NCBI RefSeq assembly: GCF_003490935.1
Contig: NZ_QQGD01000007.1
Location: forward strand, 26,623 to 90,622
DNA: 64,000 bases
From: Haemophilus haemolyticus_M
Lineage (GTDB): Bacteria > Pseudomonadota > Gammaproteobacteria > Enterobacterales > Pasteurellaceae
Direction: 5' to 3'
The translations under genes were made by a program, and so were the position numbers. This document shows, piece by piece, positions 50,488 through 59,985 of the stretch; position 1 is the first letter of the stretch; the number at the start of each line of letters is the position of its first letter. Below the pieces are notes generated by a model. It did not search any database and had not been told where the DNA came from. It worked only from the letters and a program-made list of their open reading frames with translations.

Positions 50488-51192
50488 TTAATAAGAAAAA
50501 GTTGTATTGATGTCAAATGTGCCATATTCCATATTTTCACTGAAGCACAAAATAGGATTTTCACCCAACACAGTTGCCATTTCATTTTGTATATGAAGTG
50601 CAGAACCTTCAGGTAAGGCATATACAAATGCAGTTGGATTAACGAGTAAAAATTCTGCCAAACGTTCTTCTCGGCTTTCACCATTGTGGTCTTGCATTTT
50701 ACCTGAAATAAAGTGCGGATTAATTTGATGAGGAAAAAGCTGTAATGCTTGAAATGAAGGAGGATAAGTAATCGGCATATCATTAGTTGTCATAATAGAT
50801 GCGCCAGCTACATTGGCCCCAGCGCTCCAACCAAAATAAGGTGTACCGTTATTCACTTTTTTACGAATGATATCAATCAAATTGTGTTCATAAAGCTGTT
50901 TTAACAAACAAAATGTATTCCCGCCGCCAATAGCGATGATATCTGCTTGTTCAATGATATCTCGATGCTGTTTACCATGATGAACGGAAACAATATTCAT
51001 CCCTAAATCAGAAAGTGCATTTTTCACAGTTTTTTCATATTCATCAAAAGTGCGGCGTACCCCAGCATAAGGCACAAAAGCAATTGTTTTACCATGATAA
51101 TCAGCCAAGAAATTTTGTAACCAAGGTATGGTGTGTTCAAGATAACCTGTGTTCTTGTATTTTGAGCTACTGAGCAGTAACATGTTTTTCAT
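50488..51192 (-). CDS. pepE: Dipeptidase E (alpha-aspartyl dipeptidase)
   Basis: A 234-residue S51 serine peptidase that cleaves Asp-X dipeptides. The nucleophile elbow is FGWSAGANVAG, and GGGNTF precedes it. The frame extends 10 codons upstream, but ATG 51192 with GGAGT behind it matches the family start. Shares an operon with the DcuC-like carrier, consistent with aspartate release and dicarboxylate transport. Confidence 0.93.
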   Translation of the reverse strand: MKNMLLLSSSKYKNTGYLEHTIPWLQNFLADYHGKTIAFVPYAGVRRTFDEYEKTVKNALSDLGMNIVSVHHGKQHRDIIEQADIIAIGGGNTFCLLKQLYEHNLIDIIRKKVNNGTPYFGWSAGANVAGASIMTTNDMPITYPPSFQALQLFPHQINPHFISGKMQDHNGESREERLAEFLLVNPTAFVYALPEGSALHIQNEMATVLGENPILCFSENMEYGTFDINTTFSY

Positions 51193-51314
51193 TTTCCACT
51201 CCTTTTTAGAGGCATTTAGCAATACCGATATTAAGCTTAGAAAAGGTTAATTTTCAACGAAAAATTATTATTGTTTGACGAATATCAAAAAATAAACTGT
51301 GTCAGGAGAAAACT

Positions 51315-52550
51315 ATGTCAATTAATCTTAATCGTGTTCAAAATTTAATTGAAAAACTGGCTTTTATTTCATCAGTACCAAACGAGTTGACTCGCTTAGC
51401 TTTTACAGAGGAGGATGAAAAGGCCCATAATATGATTATTGAATTATGTAAAGAATATGATTTATCTATTCGTCGAGATTCAATTGGAAATCTTTTTATT
51501 CGTAAGGCAGGTAAAGAAGATTTTTTACCTGCAGTTGCATTCGGATCACATATTGATACTGTTGTGAATGCTGGTAAATTTGATGGTCCTTTGGGATCTG
51601 TCGCTGGGTTGGAAATTCTTTTGCAATTATGTGAACAGAATATTCAGACTCGTTATCCTTTAGAATTGATAATTTTTACTTGTGAAGAATCGAGTAGATT
51701 TAATTTTGCTACATTGGGTAGTAAAGTTATGTGCGGCATAGTAAATCAAGAAAAATTAAGTTCGTTACGTGATAAACAAGGAAAGGGTTTATCAGAAGCT
51801 ATGGCTGAAGTAGGAATGAATTTTAATTTGGTTAATCAAGCAAAACGTGATGCAAAGGAATTTAAATGTTTTTTTGAACTTCATATAGAACAAGGCCCTC
51901 GTTTAGAGAATGAAGGAAAAACAATAGGTGTTGTGACAGGTATTGCTGCTCCGATTCGTGCAATTGTTAAAATTAAAGGACAAGCGGATCATTCGGGGGC
52001 AACAGCAATGTATTATCGTCATGATGCATTGTTAGGAGGCGCTGAATTATCACTTGCTATTGAGAAAGCGGCCATTCAAGCTGGACATTCTACTGTAGCC
52101 ACTGTAGGTAATATTACAGCTAAACCAGGAGTAATGAATGTTGTGCCAGGATATTGCGAATTATTAGTAGATATTCGAGGTACATATGTACAAGCTAGAG
52201 ATTCTGTATTTGAATTATTACAAGAGGAAATTAGTAAAGTTTCAGAAAAAAGAGGATTATTAATTGAGTTACAACTTATTTCAAAGGATAATCCTATAGT
52301 ATTACCTGAAAATATGGTAAACCAAATAGCTGAAACTGCACATTCCTTTGGTTATTCTTACGAAATAATGCCAAGTGGTGCTGGACATGATGCCATGCAT
52401 ATGGCAACACTTTGTCCGACAGGTATGATTTTTGTTCCATCTCATTTGGGAATTAGTCATAACCCTCTTGAATTTACTGATTGGAAAGATATAGAAGCAG
52501 GAATTAAAGTTTTACAAAAAGTTATATTAGAACAGGCTGAAGTTTGTTAA
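51315..52550 (+). CDS. N-carbamoyl-L-amino-acid hydrolase / allantoate amidohydrolase-like
   Basis: A 411-residue M20C-type metalloenzyme. Motifs include FGSHIDTVVNAGKFDGPLG, ITFCEE-like IIFTCEESSRF, FELHIEQGPRLEN and the late GAGHDAMHMA. The family releases ammonia and CO2 from N-carbamoyl amino acids or acts on allantoate. It is divergent from pepE over 122 bp and convergent with an Lrp-type regulator. The precise substrate cannot be read from sequence. Confidence 0.85.
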   Translation: MSINLNRVQNLIEKLAFISSVPNELTRLAFTEEDEKAHNMIIELCKEYDLSIRRDSIGNLFIRKAGKEDFLPAVAFGSHIDTVVNAGKFDGPLGSVAGLEILLQLCEQNIQTRYPLELIIFTCEESSRFNFATLGSKVMCGIVNQEKLSSLRDKQGKGLSEAMAEVGMNFNLVNQAKRDAKEFKCFFELHIEQGPRLENEGKTIGVVTGIAAPIRAIVKIKGQADHSGATAMYYRHDALLGGAELSLAIEKAAIQAGHSTVATVGNITAKPGVMNVVPGYCELLVDIRGTYVQARDSVFELLQEEISKVSEKRGLLIELQLISKDNPIVLPENMVNQIAETAHSFGYSYEIMPSGAGHDAMHMATLCPTGMIFVPSHLGISHNPLEFTDWKDIEAGIKVLQKVILEQAEVC

Positions 52551-52560
52551 TTGTTATAAA

Positions 52561-52587
52561 AAAACTCGTATTAATAATACGAGTTTT
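52561..52587. terminator. Bidirectional terminator
   Basis: A 12-bp perfect stem AAAACTCGTATT / AATACGAGTTTT with a 3-base loop, between convergent genes. Confidence 0.9.
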
Positions 52588-52588
52588 T

Positions 52589-53056
52589 TTATAAAGGCAA
52601 TTCAGTTGTTGACTTAACCGTTTTTAGAGTAACTTCTGATTTTAAGGTTTTAATGCCAAGCCTGGAATTGAGATAGGTGGTTTTAATGTGGTTAAATTCT
52701 TCTAAATCTGATACACAAAGTTTAAGAAGAAAATCGAAAGTTCCTGCCATAAAATGACATTCGATGATCTGTGGGATTAATTTTACCTCAAAAATAAACC
52801 GCTCTTTTAATTCTGGATCTTCTTCAAAGAAAGAACCTAATGCATAAACGATAAGATTACAATTTACTTTCTTGGGATTCAATAAGGCTACATAGTTATC
52901 AATTACGCCGCTTTCTTCTAAGTGATTCACTCGACGTAAACAAGCTGAATTGGAGAGTCCTATTTCGTTAGCTAATTCATTATTTTGTAATCGACCATTT
53001 CGTTGTAATGCTTTAAGAATACGAGTATCGATATTATCGAAATATTTTTTAAGCAT
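52589..53056 (-). CDS. Lrp/AsnC-family regulator
   Basis: A 155-residue regulator with an N-terminal helix-turn-helix (LQNNELANEIGLSNSACLRRV) and a C-terminal RAM domain. It lies downstream of the YfcC-type transporter gene beyond a terminator. It may control the transporter or the arginine/ornithine genes nearby in response to an amino acid, but this rests on position only. Confidence 0.88.
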   Translation of the reverse strand: MLKKYFDNIDTRILKALQRNGRLQNNELANEIGLSNSACLRRVNHLEESGVIDNYVALLNPKKVNCNLIVYALGSFFEEDPELKERFIFEVKLIPQIIECHFMAGTFDFLLKLCVSDLEEFNHIKTTYLNSRLGIKTLKSEVTLKTVKSTTELPL

Positions 53057-53105
53057 AGTAAATCCTTTTTATGCTAACAAAAAAGATAACTTATTATAAA
53101 AGAAA

Positions 53106-53133
53106 CCGCCTAGAAAAACTGTGATCTAGGCGG
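53106..53133 (-). terminator. Terminator of the YfcC-family gene
   Basis: A 9-bp stem CCGCCTAGA / TCTAGGCGG with a T run on the minus strand, 17 bases past the stop. Confidence 0.8.
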
Positions 53134-53149
53134 CAATTTGACTAATTAG

Positions 53150-54679
53150 TTAAACACTATATAAAGATACTTGTACTACCAATAAAATGGAGCCAATTAG
53201 CAATAAGCATCCAATCATTGGCATCACGAATTTAACCCATCTATCAAATGGAATGTGCAACATTTGGAGTGTCACCAAAACTAATCCTGTAGGTGCCAAG
53301 AATAGCATTGCATATTGTCCCCAGTTGTAAGCGGAAACCACGATATCGCGTGGAATACCCACTGAGTCAGCAAGTGGCGCCATAATTGGCATTGAAAGTA
53401 CAGCTAAACCAGAAGAAGACGGTACGATTAAACCTAGGAAAATAAATACGACTAATTGGCCTAAGATGAATACGCTACCCGGCATACCACTAACCACATT
53501 AGACATATAATCAAGGATGGTGTCAGAAATCATACCTTGTTCGAGCACTAAGTTTACGCCACGAGCAAGACCAATGATTAATGATACGCCTACTAATTCT
53601 GATGCACCTTCAGTGAAAGATTCCACAATATCTTTTTCAGACAAGCCACTGATAAACATAATGATGATAGTAATGGCAAGGAAAGATGCAGCCATTTGAG
53701 GGAACCACCATCCGCCAACCATTACACCCCAAATCATAATAGGGAATGCAATACAGAAAAGCGTTAAGATTAATTTGCGACGAGCTGAGAATGCGATAGT
53801 TGCATTTGGATCAAAGTTCTTCATATAACGTTGGCGAAATTCTTCGCGATCGTCATAAGTGAAAGAAAAACTTGGGTCAGCTTTGATTTTTTTACAGTAC
53901 CAATAAAGATATGCGATTACGCAAGTTGAGCCTAAAACTAAACCTAGAGCACGGAAACCAATACCTTCAGTAAATTGAATACCAGCTGCATTTGATGCGA
54001 TAACAACGGAGAATGGGTTAATTGTAGAGAATGCAGTTCCCATAGATGAAGCAAGGAATATAGCCCCTACGCAGACTATTGCATCATATCCCAGAGCCAA
54101 GAATACAGGCACCAGAATTGGATAGAATGCCACTGCTTCTTCTTCAATACCGCATGTTGTACCGCCTAACACCATTAAAACAGATACGCTGAATACAATA
54201 AAAAACTCATTGCCTTTGGTTTTCTTCGCAAGAGCCATCAAACCGGCATTAAAAGAACCAGTACGGTTAATGACACCAATCATCCCTCCCAATACGAAGA
54301 TAAAGACCATGACATCAACAGCTTCTATGGTTCCTTCCACCATACTTTTGGTGATGTCTTCAATGCCTTTGTGGTGTTGTTCTACACGTTGATAGGTACC
54401 TGGAATAGCGATTGGTTTTTTGATCACGCCTTCGGTGAAGTTGGAGAGTTTTATTTTGATATTGAGATTATCAAGCGTGTCTGTTGTGGCGGGATAGGTT
54501 TTATCGTCAACGCCGTAAGCTTTGACCACAAAAACATTATCAGTGGAGTTATATGTTAATTTTGAATATGAACCAGATGGAATTACCCAGGTCAATCCAA
54601 CAGCGAGAATTAATATTGCAAATAAAATGGTAAACGCTGATGGGAAATTAAACGTTTTCTTCTTTTTGGACGCATCCAT
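53150..54679 (-). CDS. YfcC-family transporter (putative basic amino acid antiporter)
   Basis: A 509-residue membrane protein with about 12 helices: N-terminal FPSAFTILFAILILAVGLTW, then a large loop, and GGTTCGIEEEAVAFYPIL typical of YfcC. The family is taken to include arginine/ornithine antiporters. It follows arcB and arcC in the same orientation, which suggests exchange of arginine, citrulline or ornithine. A terminator of paired uptake sequences lies between arcC and this gene, so expression may be reduced relative to arcBC. Confidence 0.85.
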   Translation of the reverse strand: MDASKKKKTFNFPSAFTILFAILILAVGLTWVIPSGSYSKLTYNSTDNVFVVKAYGVDDKTYPATTDTLDNLNIKIKLSNFTEGVIKKPIAIPGTYQRVEQHHKGIEDITKSMVEGTIEAVDVMVFIFVLGGMIGVINRTGSFNAGLMALAKKTKGNEFFIVFSVSVLMVLGGTTCGIEEEAVAFYPILVPVFLALGYDAIVCVGAIFLASSMGTAFSTINPFSVVIASNAAGIQFTEGIGFRALGLVLGSTCVIAYLYWYCKKIKADPSFSFTYDDREEFRQRYMKNFDPNATIAFSARRKLILTLFCIAFPIMIWGVMVGGWWFPQMAASFLAITIIIMFISGLSEKDIVESFTEGASELVGVSLIIGLARGVNLVLEQGMISDTILDYMSNVVSGMPGSVFILGQLVVFIFLGLIVPSSSGLAVLSMPIMAPLADSVGIPRDIVVSAYNWGQYAMLFLAPTGLVLVTLQMLHIPFDRWVKFVMPMIGCLLLIGSILLVVQVSLYSV

Positions 54680-54704
54680 AGCGAGCTCCTTATGTGTAAC
54701 GTTT

Positions 54705-54747
54705 AAAGTGCGGTTGGTAAAAACATCGGTTAAACCGACCGCACTTT
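54705..54747 (-). terminator. Terminator between arcC and the YfcC-family gene
   Basis: AAAGTGCGGT / ACCGCACTTT, a 10-bp stem of paired uptake sequences enclosing a smaller CGGTT/AACCG hairpin. Confidence 0.7.
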
Positions 54748-54784
54748 TTACTTTGAGAATGACTTCTCAAAGTTCTTTTATTAT

Positions 54785-55717
54785 TTAAGCATAATAGGAT
54801 ATGCCTTCAGCTTTTTTCGTAATACGAGTACCAGCTTTTCCTTTCACAATGTCCACAATATCAGATAAAGAGCCTATTACTGCATCTTTTCCTGTTTGTT
54901 TTGCAAAGTTGATTGCGGCTTGTACTTTCGGTCCCATAGAACCTGCTGCAAAACCAAGTTCTGAAATTGCTTCAGGTGAGGCAACTGAAATTGCTTTTTG
55001 GGTTGGTTTTCCCCAATCTACAAAGGTTGCGGAAACATCAGTTGCGATGATGAATAAGTCCGCATCAAGATTTTCTGCAAGTAAAGCAGAACATAAATCT
55101 TTGTCGATAACGGCTTCAACACCTTGTAAATTATGGTTTTCATCATAATAGGTCGGGATACCACCTCCACCCGCACAAATTACGATACTGCCTTTTTCAA
55201 GCAACCATTTTACCGGACGAATTTCAAAAATACGTTTTGGCAATGGACTTGGCACAACGCGACGATATTTATCACCATCTTGTGCGATAGACCAATTTTT
55301 TTCTTTTGCCAAACGTTCAGCTTCTTCTTTCGTATAAACAGGGCCAATTGGTTTAGTTGGATTTTTAAAAGCTGGGTCGTTGATATCAACTTCTACTTGA
55401 GATAATAAAGTTGCAAATGGCACTTCAAATGGAACTAAATTACCGAGTTCTTGTTGAATCATATAACCAATCATTCCTACTGATTCTGCACCTAATACAT
55501 CTAAAGGATAGGTTGGTACATCAGTATAGGCAGCGCCTTGTAAGGCGAGTAAACCCACTTGTGGGCCATTACCGTGCGCAATTACTAATTCATTATTTGG
55601 CCAAATCTTAGCAATTTGCTCACAAGCAATGCGAACATTTTGTCGTTGATTTTCGGCTGTCAGCGGCTCTCCGCGTCGTAATAACGCATTACCGCCTAAT
55701 GCAATTACTATTCTCAT
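54785..55717 (-). CDS. arcC: Carbamate kinase
   Basis: A 310-residue amino acid kinase-fold enzyme that makes ATP from carbamoyl phosphate and ADP. GGNALLRRGEPL at the start and IAHGNGPQVGLLALQ follow the family pattern. Nine bases after arcB. ATG 55717 behind GGAGAAC. Confidence 0.96.
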   Translation of the reverse strand: MRIVIALGGNALLRRGEPLTAENQRQNVRIACEQIAKIWPNNELVIAHGNGPQVGLLALQGAAYTDVPTYPLDVLGAESVGMIGYMIQQELGNLVPFEVPFATLLSQVEVDINDPAFKNPTKPIGPVYTKEEAERLAKEKNWSIAQDGDKYRRVVPSPLPKRIFEIRPVKWLLEKGSIVICAGGGGIPTYYDENHNLQGVEAVIDKDLCSALLAENLDADLFIIATDVSATFVDWGKPTQKAISVASPEAISELGFAAGSMGPKVQAAINFAKQTGKDAVIGSLSDIVDIVKGKAGTRITKKAEGISYYA

Positions 55718-55726
55718 ACGTTCTCC

Positions 55727-56731
55727 TTATGCCAAACTTGCAACCATTACTGCTTTAATTGTGTGCATACGGTTTTCTGCTTGTTCAAATGCAATGTTCA
55801 TTGGAGATTCAAATACGTCTTCAGTTACTTCAATACCATTAGCTAATTCAGGATATTTTTCAGCAATTTGACGACCAACTTTGGTTTCACTGTTATGGAA
55901 GGCTGGTAAGCAGTGCATAAATTTCACTTTTGGATTACCAGTGCGTTTCATTAATTCTGGTGTTACTTGATAAGGAAGTAATAATTTAATGCGTTCGCCC
56001 CAAGTTTCTAATGGTTCACCCATTGAAACCCACACATCAGTATGGACAAAATCTACACCTTTCACCGCTTTGTCGATATCTTCAGTTACAGTTATACGAG
56101 CGCCACTTTCTTTCGCAAATTTTTCGCACATTTCCACAAGACTTGCTTCTGGTAATAATGCTTTAGGTCCACAAATACGAACATCCATACCTAATTTTGC
56201 GCCAATTAATAAAAGTGAATTACCCATGTTATTGCGAGCATCTCCAATATATACATAGCTAATTTCGCTTAATGGTTTGTCGCAATGTTCAATCATGGTA
56301 AGTACGTCGGCAAGCATTTGTGTTGGGTGGAATTCATCGGTTAAACCATTGAATACTGGCACACCAGCATAATCAGCAAGTTCTTGAACGATACTTTGTT
56401 TAAAGCCACGATATTCAATGCCATCATACATTCTGCCTAATACGCGAGCGGTATCTTTCATACTTTCTTTGTGGCCAATTTGAGAGGAGTTAGGGTCGAT
56501 GTAGGTGACTTGTGCGCCTTGATCATGAGCGGCGACTTCGAATGCACAGCGTGTGCGGGTGGAGGTTTTTTCAAAGATGAGAGCGATATTTTTTCCTTTT
56601 AATTTTTGTTGTTCTGTGCCTGCATATTTGGCTCGTTTCAAATCTCGGGAGAGATCTAAGAGATATTTAATTTCACGTTCTGTGTGATGAACAAGACTAA
56701 GTAAATGTCTATTTTTCATATTGAAAGCCAT
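55727..56731 (-). CDS. arcB: Ornithine carbamoyltransferase (catabolic-type context)
   Basis: A 334-residue enzyme. The carbamoyl-phosphate motif STRTRCAFE and ornithine motif HCLPAFH are intact. Next to carbamate kinase and an amino acid antiporter it probably works in the citrulline-breaking direction. No arginine deiminase (arcA) is in the window. A -10 TATAAT on the minus strand (56813-56818) is the best visible promoter element. GGAG precedes the ATG at 56731. Confidence 0.95.
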   Translation of the reverse strand: MAFNMKNRHLLSLVHHTEREIKYLLDLSRDLKRAKYAGTEQQKLKGKNIALIFEKTSTRTRCAFEVAAHDQGAQVTYIDPNSSQIGHKESMKDTARVLGRMYDGIEYRGFKQSIVQELADYAGVPVFNGLTDEFHPTQMLADVLTMIEHCDKPLSEISYVYIGDARNNMGNSLLLIGAKLGMDVRICGPKALLPEASLVEMCEKFAKESGARITVTEDIDKAVKGVDFVHTDVWVSMGEPLETWGERIKLLLPYQVTPELMKRTGNPKVKFMHCLPAFHNSETKVGRQIAEKYPELANGIEVTEDVFESPMNIAFEQAENRMHTIKAVMVASLA

Positions 56732-56951
56732 AATAATCTCCTTGTTTTTTGACTATCCATTGGGGAATAAACATACATCATTCGAGATACTGCTTGTCGT
56801 TCGAACAGTTGCATTATAAGAGAAATAAAATGAAATTTGTTATCGTTTTTCAACTGGTAATGCCAATATATAGAACTTTATTGCGTGGTTTTTAGTATTG
56901 TTAGAATTTATGTTCTTTTAAATAAAAATAGATTAACTTGTTATTGGTATT

Positions 56952-56965
56952 TTAATCTAGATCAA
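56952..56965. promoter_or_regulatory. FNR-like box upstream of hcp
   Basis: TTAAT-4-ATCAA, one base from the FNR consensus TTGAT-4-ATCAA, 130 bp before the hcp start in the 363-bp hcp/arcB divergent region. FNR control of hcp is known in E. coli; here it is inferred. No convincing NsrR site was seen. Confidence 0.6.
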
Positions 56966-57094
56966 ACAAATTCTAATTAATCAAAATTTCCTTTTGTATC
57001 TAATAGAAAAAAGGTTTTATCATTTTTTTATAAATCTGAGTGATTTTATCGGGTTTATAACGAAACTTTCTATTCTAATCAAAAGGACTTAATT

Positions 57095-58747
57095 ATGTAC
57101 TGCGTACAATGCGAACAAACAATGCGTACACCAGTGGGTAACGGTTGTAGTTACTCTCAAGGAATGTGCGGTAAAACTGCGGAAACTTCTGATTTACAAG
57201 ACCTACTTGTTGCAACTCTGCAAAGCTTATCTGCTTGGGCTATTCAAGCGAGAGATTTAGCTATTATCGATAATGAAATTGATGCTTTTACGGCACAAGC
57301 ATTTTTTTCTACCTTGACTAATGTAAACTTTGATTCTCAACGTATAGTTGAATATGCACAACAAGCCATAGCTTATCGCGATAATTTAATGAAACGTTGC
57401 CGTACATTAAATCCAAGTATTGATATAAACCATCCATTAGCTCATTTACAGCTTGAAGGTGCAACGATTTCTGATTTAACAAAACAAGCTGCGAATTTTG
57501 CCCTAAATTCTGACCACACTTTGATTGGGGAAGAAGTACATGGCGTGCGTATGCTTTGTTTATACGGTTTAAAAGGTGCGGCTGCTTATATGGAACATGC
57601 TCATGTTTTAGGTAAATTTGATAATGAGGTATATCGTCAATTCCATGAGTTTATGGCGTGGCTAGGAACGAACCCAAGTGATCTAAATGAATTGTTAGAA
57701 AAGGCACTTGGCATCGGTAATATGAATTTTCAAGTAATGAGTTTATTAGATGCGGGTGAAACAGAAGCGTTTGGTCATCCTGTTCCAGCAACGGTAAATG
57801 TGAAGCCTGTTGCAGGAAAATGTATTTTAATTTCTGGTCATGATTTAAAAGATTTAAAAGCACTTTTAGAACAAACGGAAGGAACAGGGATAAATATTTA
57901 CACTCATGGTGAAATGTTGCCTGCGCATGGTTACCCAGAATTGAAAAAATATAACCATTTGGTTGGTAACTATGGAAGTGGTTGGCAAAATCAGCAGAAA
58001 GAATTTGCGAAATTCCCTGGTCCTGTAATTATGACCTCTAACTGTATTATTGATCCTAATGTTGGTAATTACGCAGATCGTATTTATACCCGTAGCATTG
58101 TGGGCTGGCCTGGTGTAACGCACATTGAAGATCGTGATTTCAGTCAAGTTATCGCGAAAGCACAAGAAATGGCAGGATTCCCTTATGATGAGTTAGAACA
58201 CAAAATTACCGTTGGGTTTGGTCGTCAAACTTTATTAGATGCTTCAGATGCGGTGATTAATCTTGTTGCTGGTGGAAAATTACGTCATGTTTTCTTAGTG
58301 GGCGGTTGTGATGGTAGCAAAGGTGAACGTAGCTATTACACTGATTTTGCTCGTCAAGTACCGGAAGATTGTGCGATTTTAACTTTAGGTTGTGGTAAAT
58401 ATCGTTTTAATAAATTAGATTTTGGCGCTATTGATGGGTTACCTCGCTTGTTAGATGTTGGGCAATGTAATGATGCGTATTCTGCGATAATGCTTGCTGT
58501 AAATCTTTCTCAAAAACTGGGTATTAGCGTTAACGAATTACCATTAACACTTGTGCTTTCTTGGTTTGAGCAAAAAGCTATTGTTATTTTGCTTACCTTA
58601 TTGGCATTAGGTGTTAAAAATATCTATACAGGGCCGACTGCACCAGCATTTTTAAATGATAATGTGATGGCATTATTAAATGAAAAATTCGGTTTGCGCG
58701 GTTTGACAACACCTGAACAAGATATGGCAGAAGCTTTAGCTAAATAA
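57095..58747 (+). CDS. hcp: Hybrid cluster protein (hydroxylamine / NO reductase)
   Basis: A 550-residue hybrid-cluster protein. The N-terminal cysteine set C3-x2-C6-x11-C18-x6-C25 is the spacing of the [2Fe-2S] type found in facultative anaerobes. The downstream hybrid-cluster ligands (for example VGGCDGSKG and LGCGKYRF) are present. In E. coli Hcp lowers cytoplasmic NO at low concentrations, with Hcr as electron donor. Here hcr follows but behind a terminator. The gene is preceded by an FNR-like box. Confidence 0.96.
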   Translation: MYCVQCEQTMRTPVGNGCSYSQGMCGKTAETSDLQDLLVATLQSLSAWAIQARDLAIIDNEIDAFTAQAFFSTLTNVNFDSQRIVEYAQQAIAYRDNLMKRCRTLNPSIDINHPLAHLQLEGATISDLTKQAANFALNSDHTLIGEEVHGVRMLCLYGLKGAAAYMEHAHVLGKFDNEVYRQFHEFMAWLGTNPSDLNELLEKALGIGNMNFQVMSLLDAGETEAFGHPVPATVNVKPVAGKCILISGHDLKDLKALLEQTEGTGINIYTHGEMLPAHGYPELKKYNHLVGNYGSGWQNQQKEFAKFPGPVIMTSNCIIDPNVGNYADRIYTRSIVGWPGVTHIEDRDFSQVIAKAQEMAGFPYDELEHKITVGFGRQTLLDASDAVINLVAGGKLRHVFLVGGCDGSKGERSYYTDFARQVPEDCAILTLGCGKYRFNKLDFGAIDGLPRLLDVGQCNDAYSAIMLAVNLSQKLGISVNELPLTLVLSWFEQKAIVILLTLLALGVKNIYTGPTAPAFLNDNVMALLNEKFGLRGLTTPEQDMAEALAK

Positions 58748-58757
58748 CATTTCATAG

Positions 58758-58826
58758 AAAAGTGCGGTCGATTTTTTAATTTGTAGTATTAGTTTTATAA
58801 ACATTTTAAAAATCCACCGCACTTTT
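58758..58826 (+). terminator. Terminator between hcp and hcr
   Basis: AAAAGTGCGGTCGATTTTT pairs with a matching right arm (58808-58826) of about 18 bp with one mismatch, then Ts. Two uptake sequences form the arms. hcr would need readthrough or its own promoter. Confidence 0.75.
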
Positions 58827-58850
58827 TTCTATCTTCAAAGAGAAAATTCT

Positions 58851-59873
58851 ATGTCAAATAATCAGAATCCGTTGTGTTATAACGAAATGCAGGTGCATTC
58901 TATTCATCAGGAAACTGATGATGTCTATACAATTGAATTAATAGCACAAGATTTTTACCCTTATGAGCCTGGTCAGTATGCTTTAGTGAGTATTCGTAAT
59001 ACACCAAATATTGTACGAGCTTATACGCTATCATCTACGCCAGGAATGAGCCGTTTTGTTACTTTAACCGTTCGTCGTATTAAAAACGGGGTTGGTTCTA
59101 ATTGGATTACATCCGAAATTAAAGAAGGTGATCAAATTTGGCTATCCGATCCAATGGGTAAATTTACCTGTACCCGCATTGTAAGTGATCGATATTTACT
59201 TGTGGCTGGTGGATGTGGCGTTACGCCAATCATGTCTATGACTCGCTGGTTATTAAAAAATAAACCAGGTGTAGATGTGGTTGTATTCTATAGTGTCCAT
59301 TCGCCTAAAGATGTTATTTTTAAACGAGAATGGGCATTACTGAAAGAACAATTTCCACAGTTAAAATTATTTATTAATGCTTCTATTGATGCGGGTGATG
59401 GCTTTATAGCTGGACGTTTAAATAGTCAAATGTTATCTGACCTTGTACCCAATATAGCTGATTATACGGTGCTTACTTGTGGCCCAGAAAGTTATATGAG
59501 TGATTTACGTGCGATGACAGAATCCCTTGGTATCCCATCCGAGCGTTTCTTTTTAGAGCAATTTCATTCTTCATCAGAAAATTGTATGTTAGATAATAGT
59601 AAACAAGTGACGCTTTCTATTACTAATCCAGTACCTCAAACTTTTTCTGTACCAGTTGGAAAAACATTGTTAGCTGCTTTGGAAGAACATAAAGCACCGA
59701 TTATTGCAGCCTGTAGAGAAGGTATTTGTGGTTCTTGTAAAACTTTAGTAGTGAGTGGTGATTATGAAGTGAGTTCAAATGGACCGCTGACAGAAGGTGA
59801 AATTAAACAAGGTTATGTTTTAGCGTGCTGCTGTCAAATGAAAGGAAATATATCGGTTGATTTAATGCCTTAA
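58851..59873 (+). CDS. hcr: NADH oxidoreductase of the hybrid cluster protein
   Basis: A 340-residue flavin reductase with an FNR-type FAD domain (RAYTLSSTPG), NAD domain (VAGGCGVTPIMSM) and a C-terminal plant-type [2Fe-2S] ferredoxin domain (CREGICGSCKTLVVSGD, with a later C in ACCCQ). It supplies electrons to Hcp. Order and length match E. coli hcr. Confidence 0.94.
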   Translation: MSNNQNPLCYNEMQVHSIHQETDDVYTIELIAQDFYPYEPGQYALVSIRNTPNIVRAYTLSSTPGMSRFVTLTVRRIKNGVGSNWITSEIKEGDQIWLSDPMGKFTCTRIVSDRYLLVAGGCGVTPIMSMTRWLLKNKPGVDVVVFYSVHSPKDVIFKREWALLKEQFPQLKLFINASIDAGDGFIAGRLNSQMLSDLVPNIADYTVLTCGPESYMSDLRAMTESLGIPSERFFLEQFHSSSENCMLDNSKQVTLSITNPVPQTFSVPVGKTLLAALEEHKAPIIAACREGICGSCKTLVVSGDYEVSSNGPLTEGEIKQGYVLACCCQMKGNISVDLMP

Positions 59874-59985
59874 TCCTTAATAAAGTGCGGTTATTTTTAT
59901 TACGGTTTTTTATACATTGATCTTGGACAAGGGCAATTTGTATATTTAGTGATATGATAACCGCAATTTATTTTTTGAGGTTTTT

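Noticed and set aside
56732..57094. NsrR operator upstream of hcp
   Set aside because: I looked for the expected AAGATG-type inverted repeat and saw no convincing match; only an FNR-like box is supportable.
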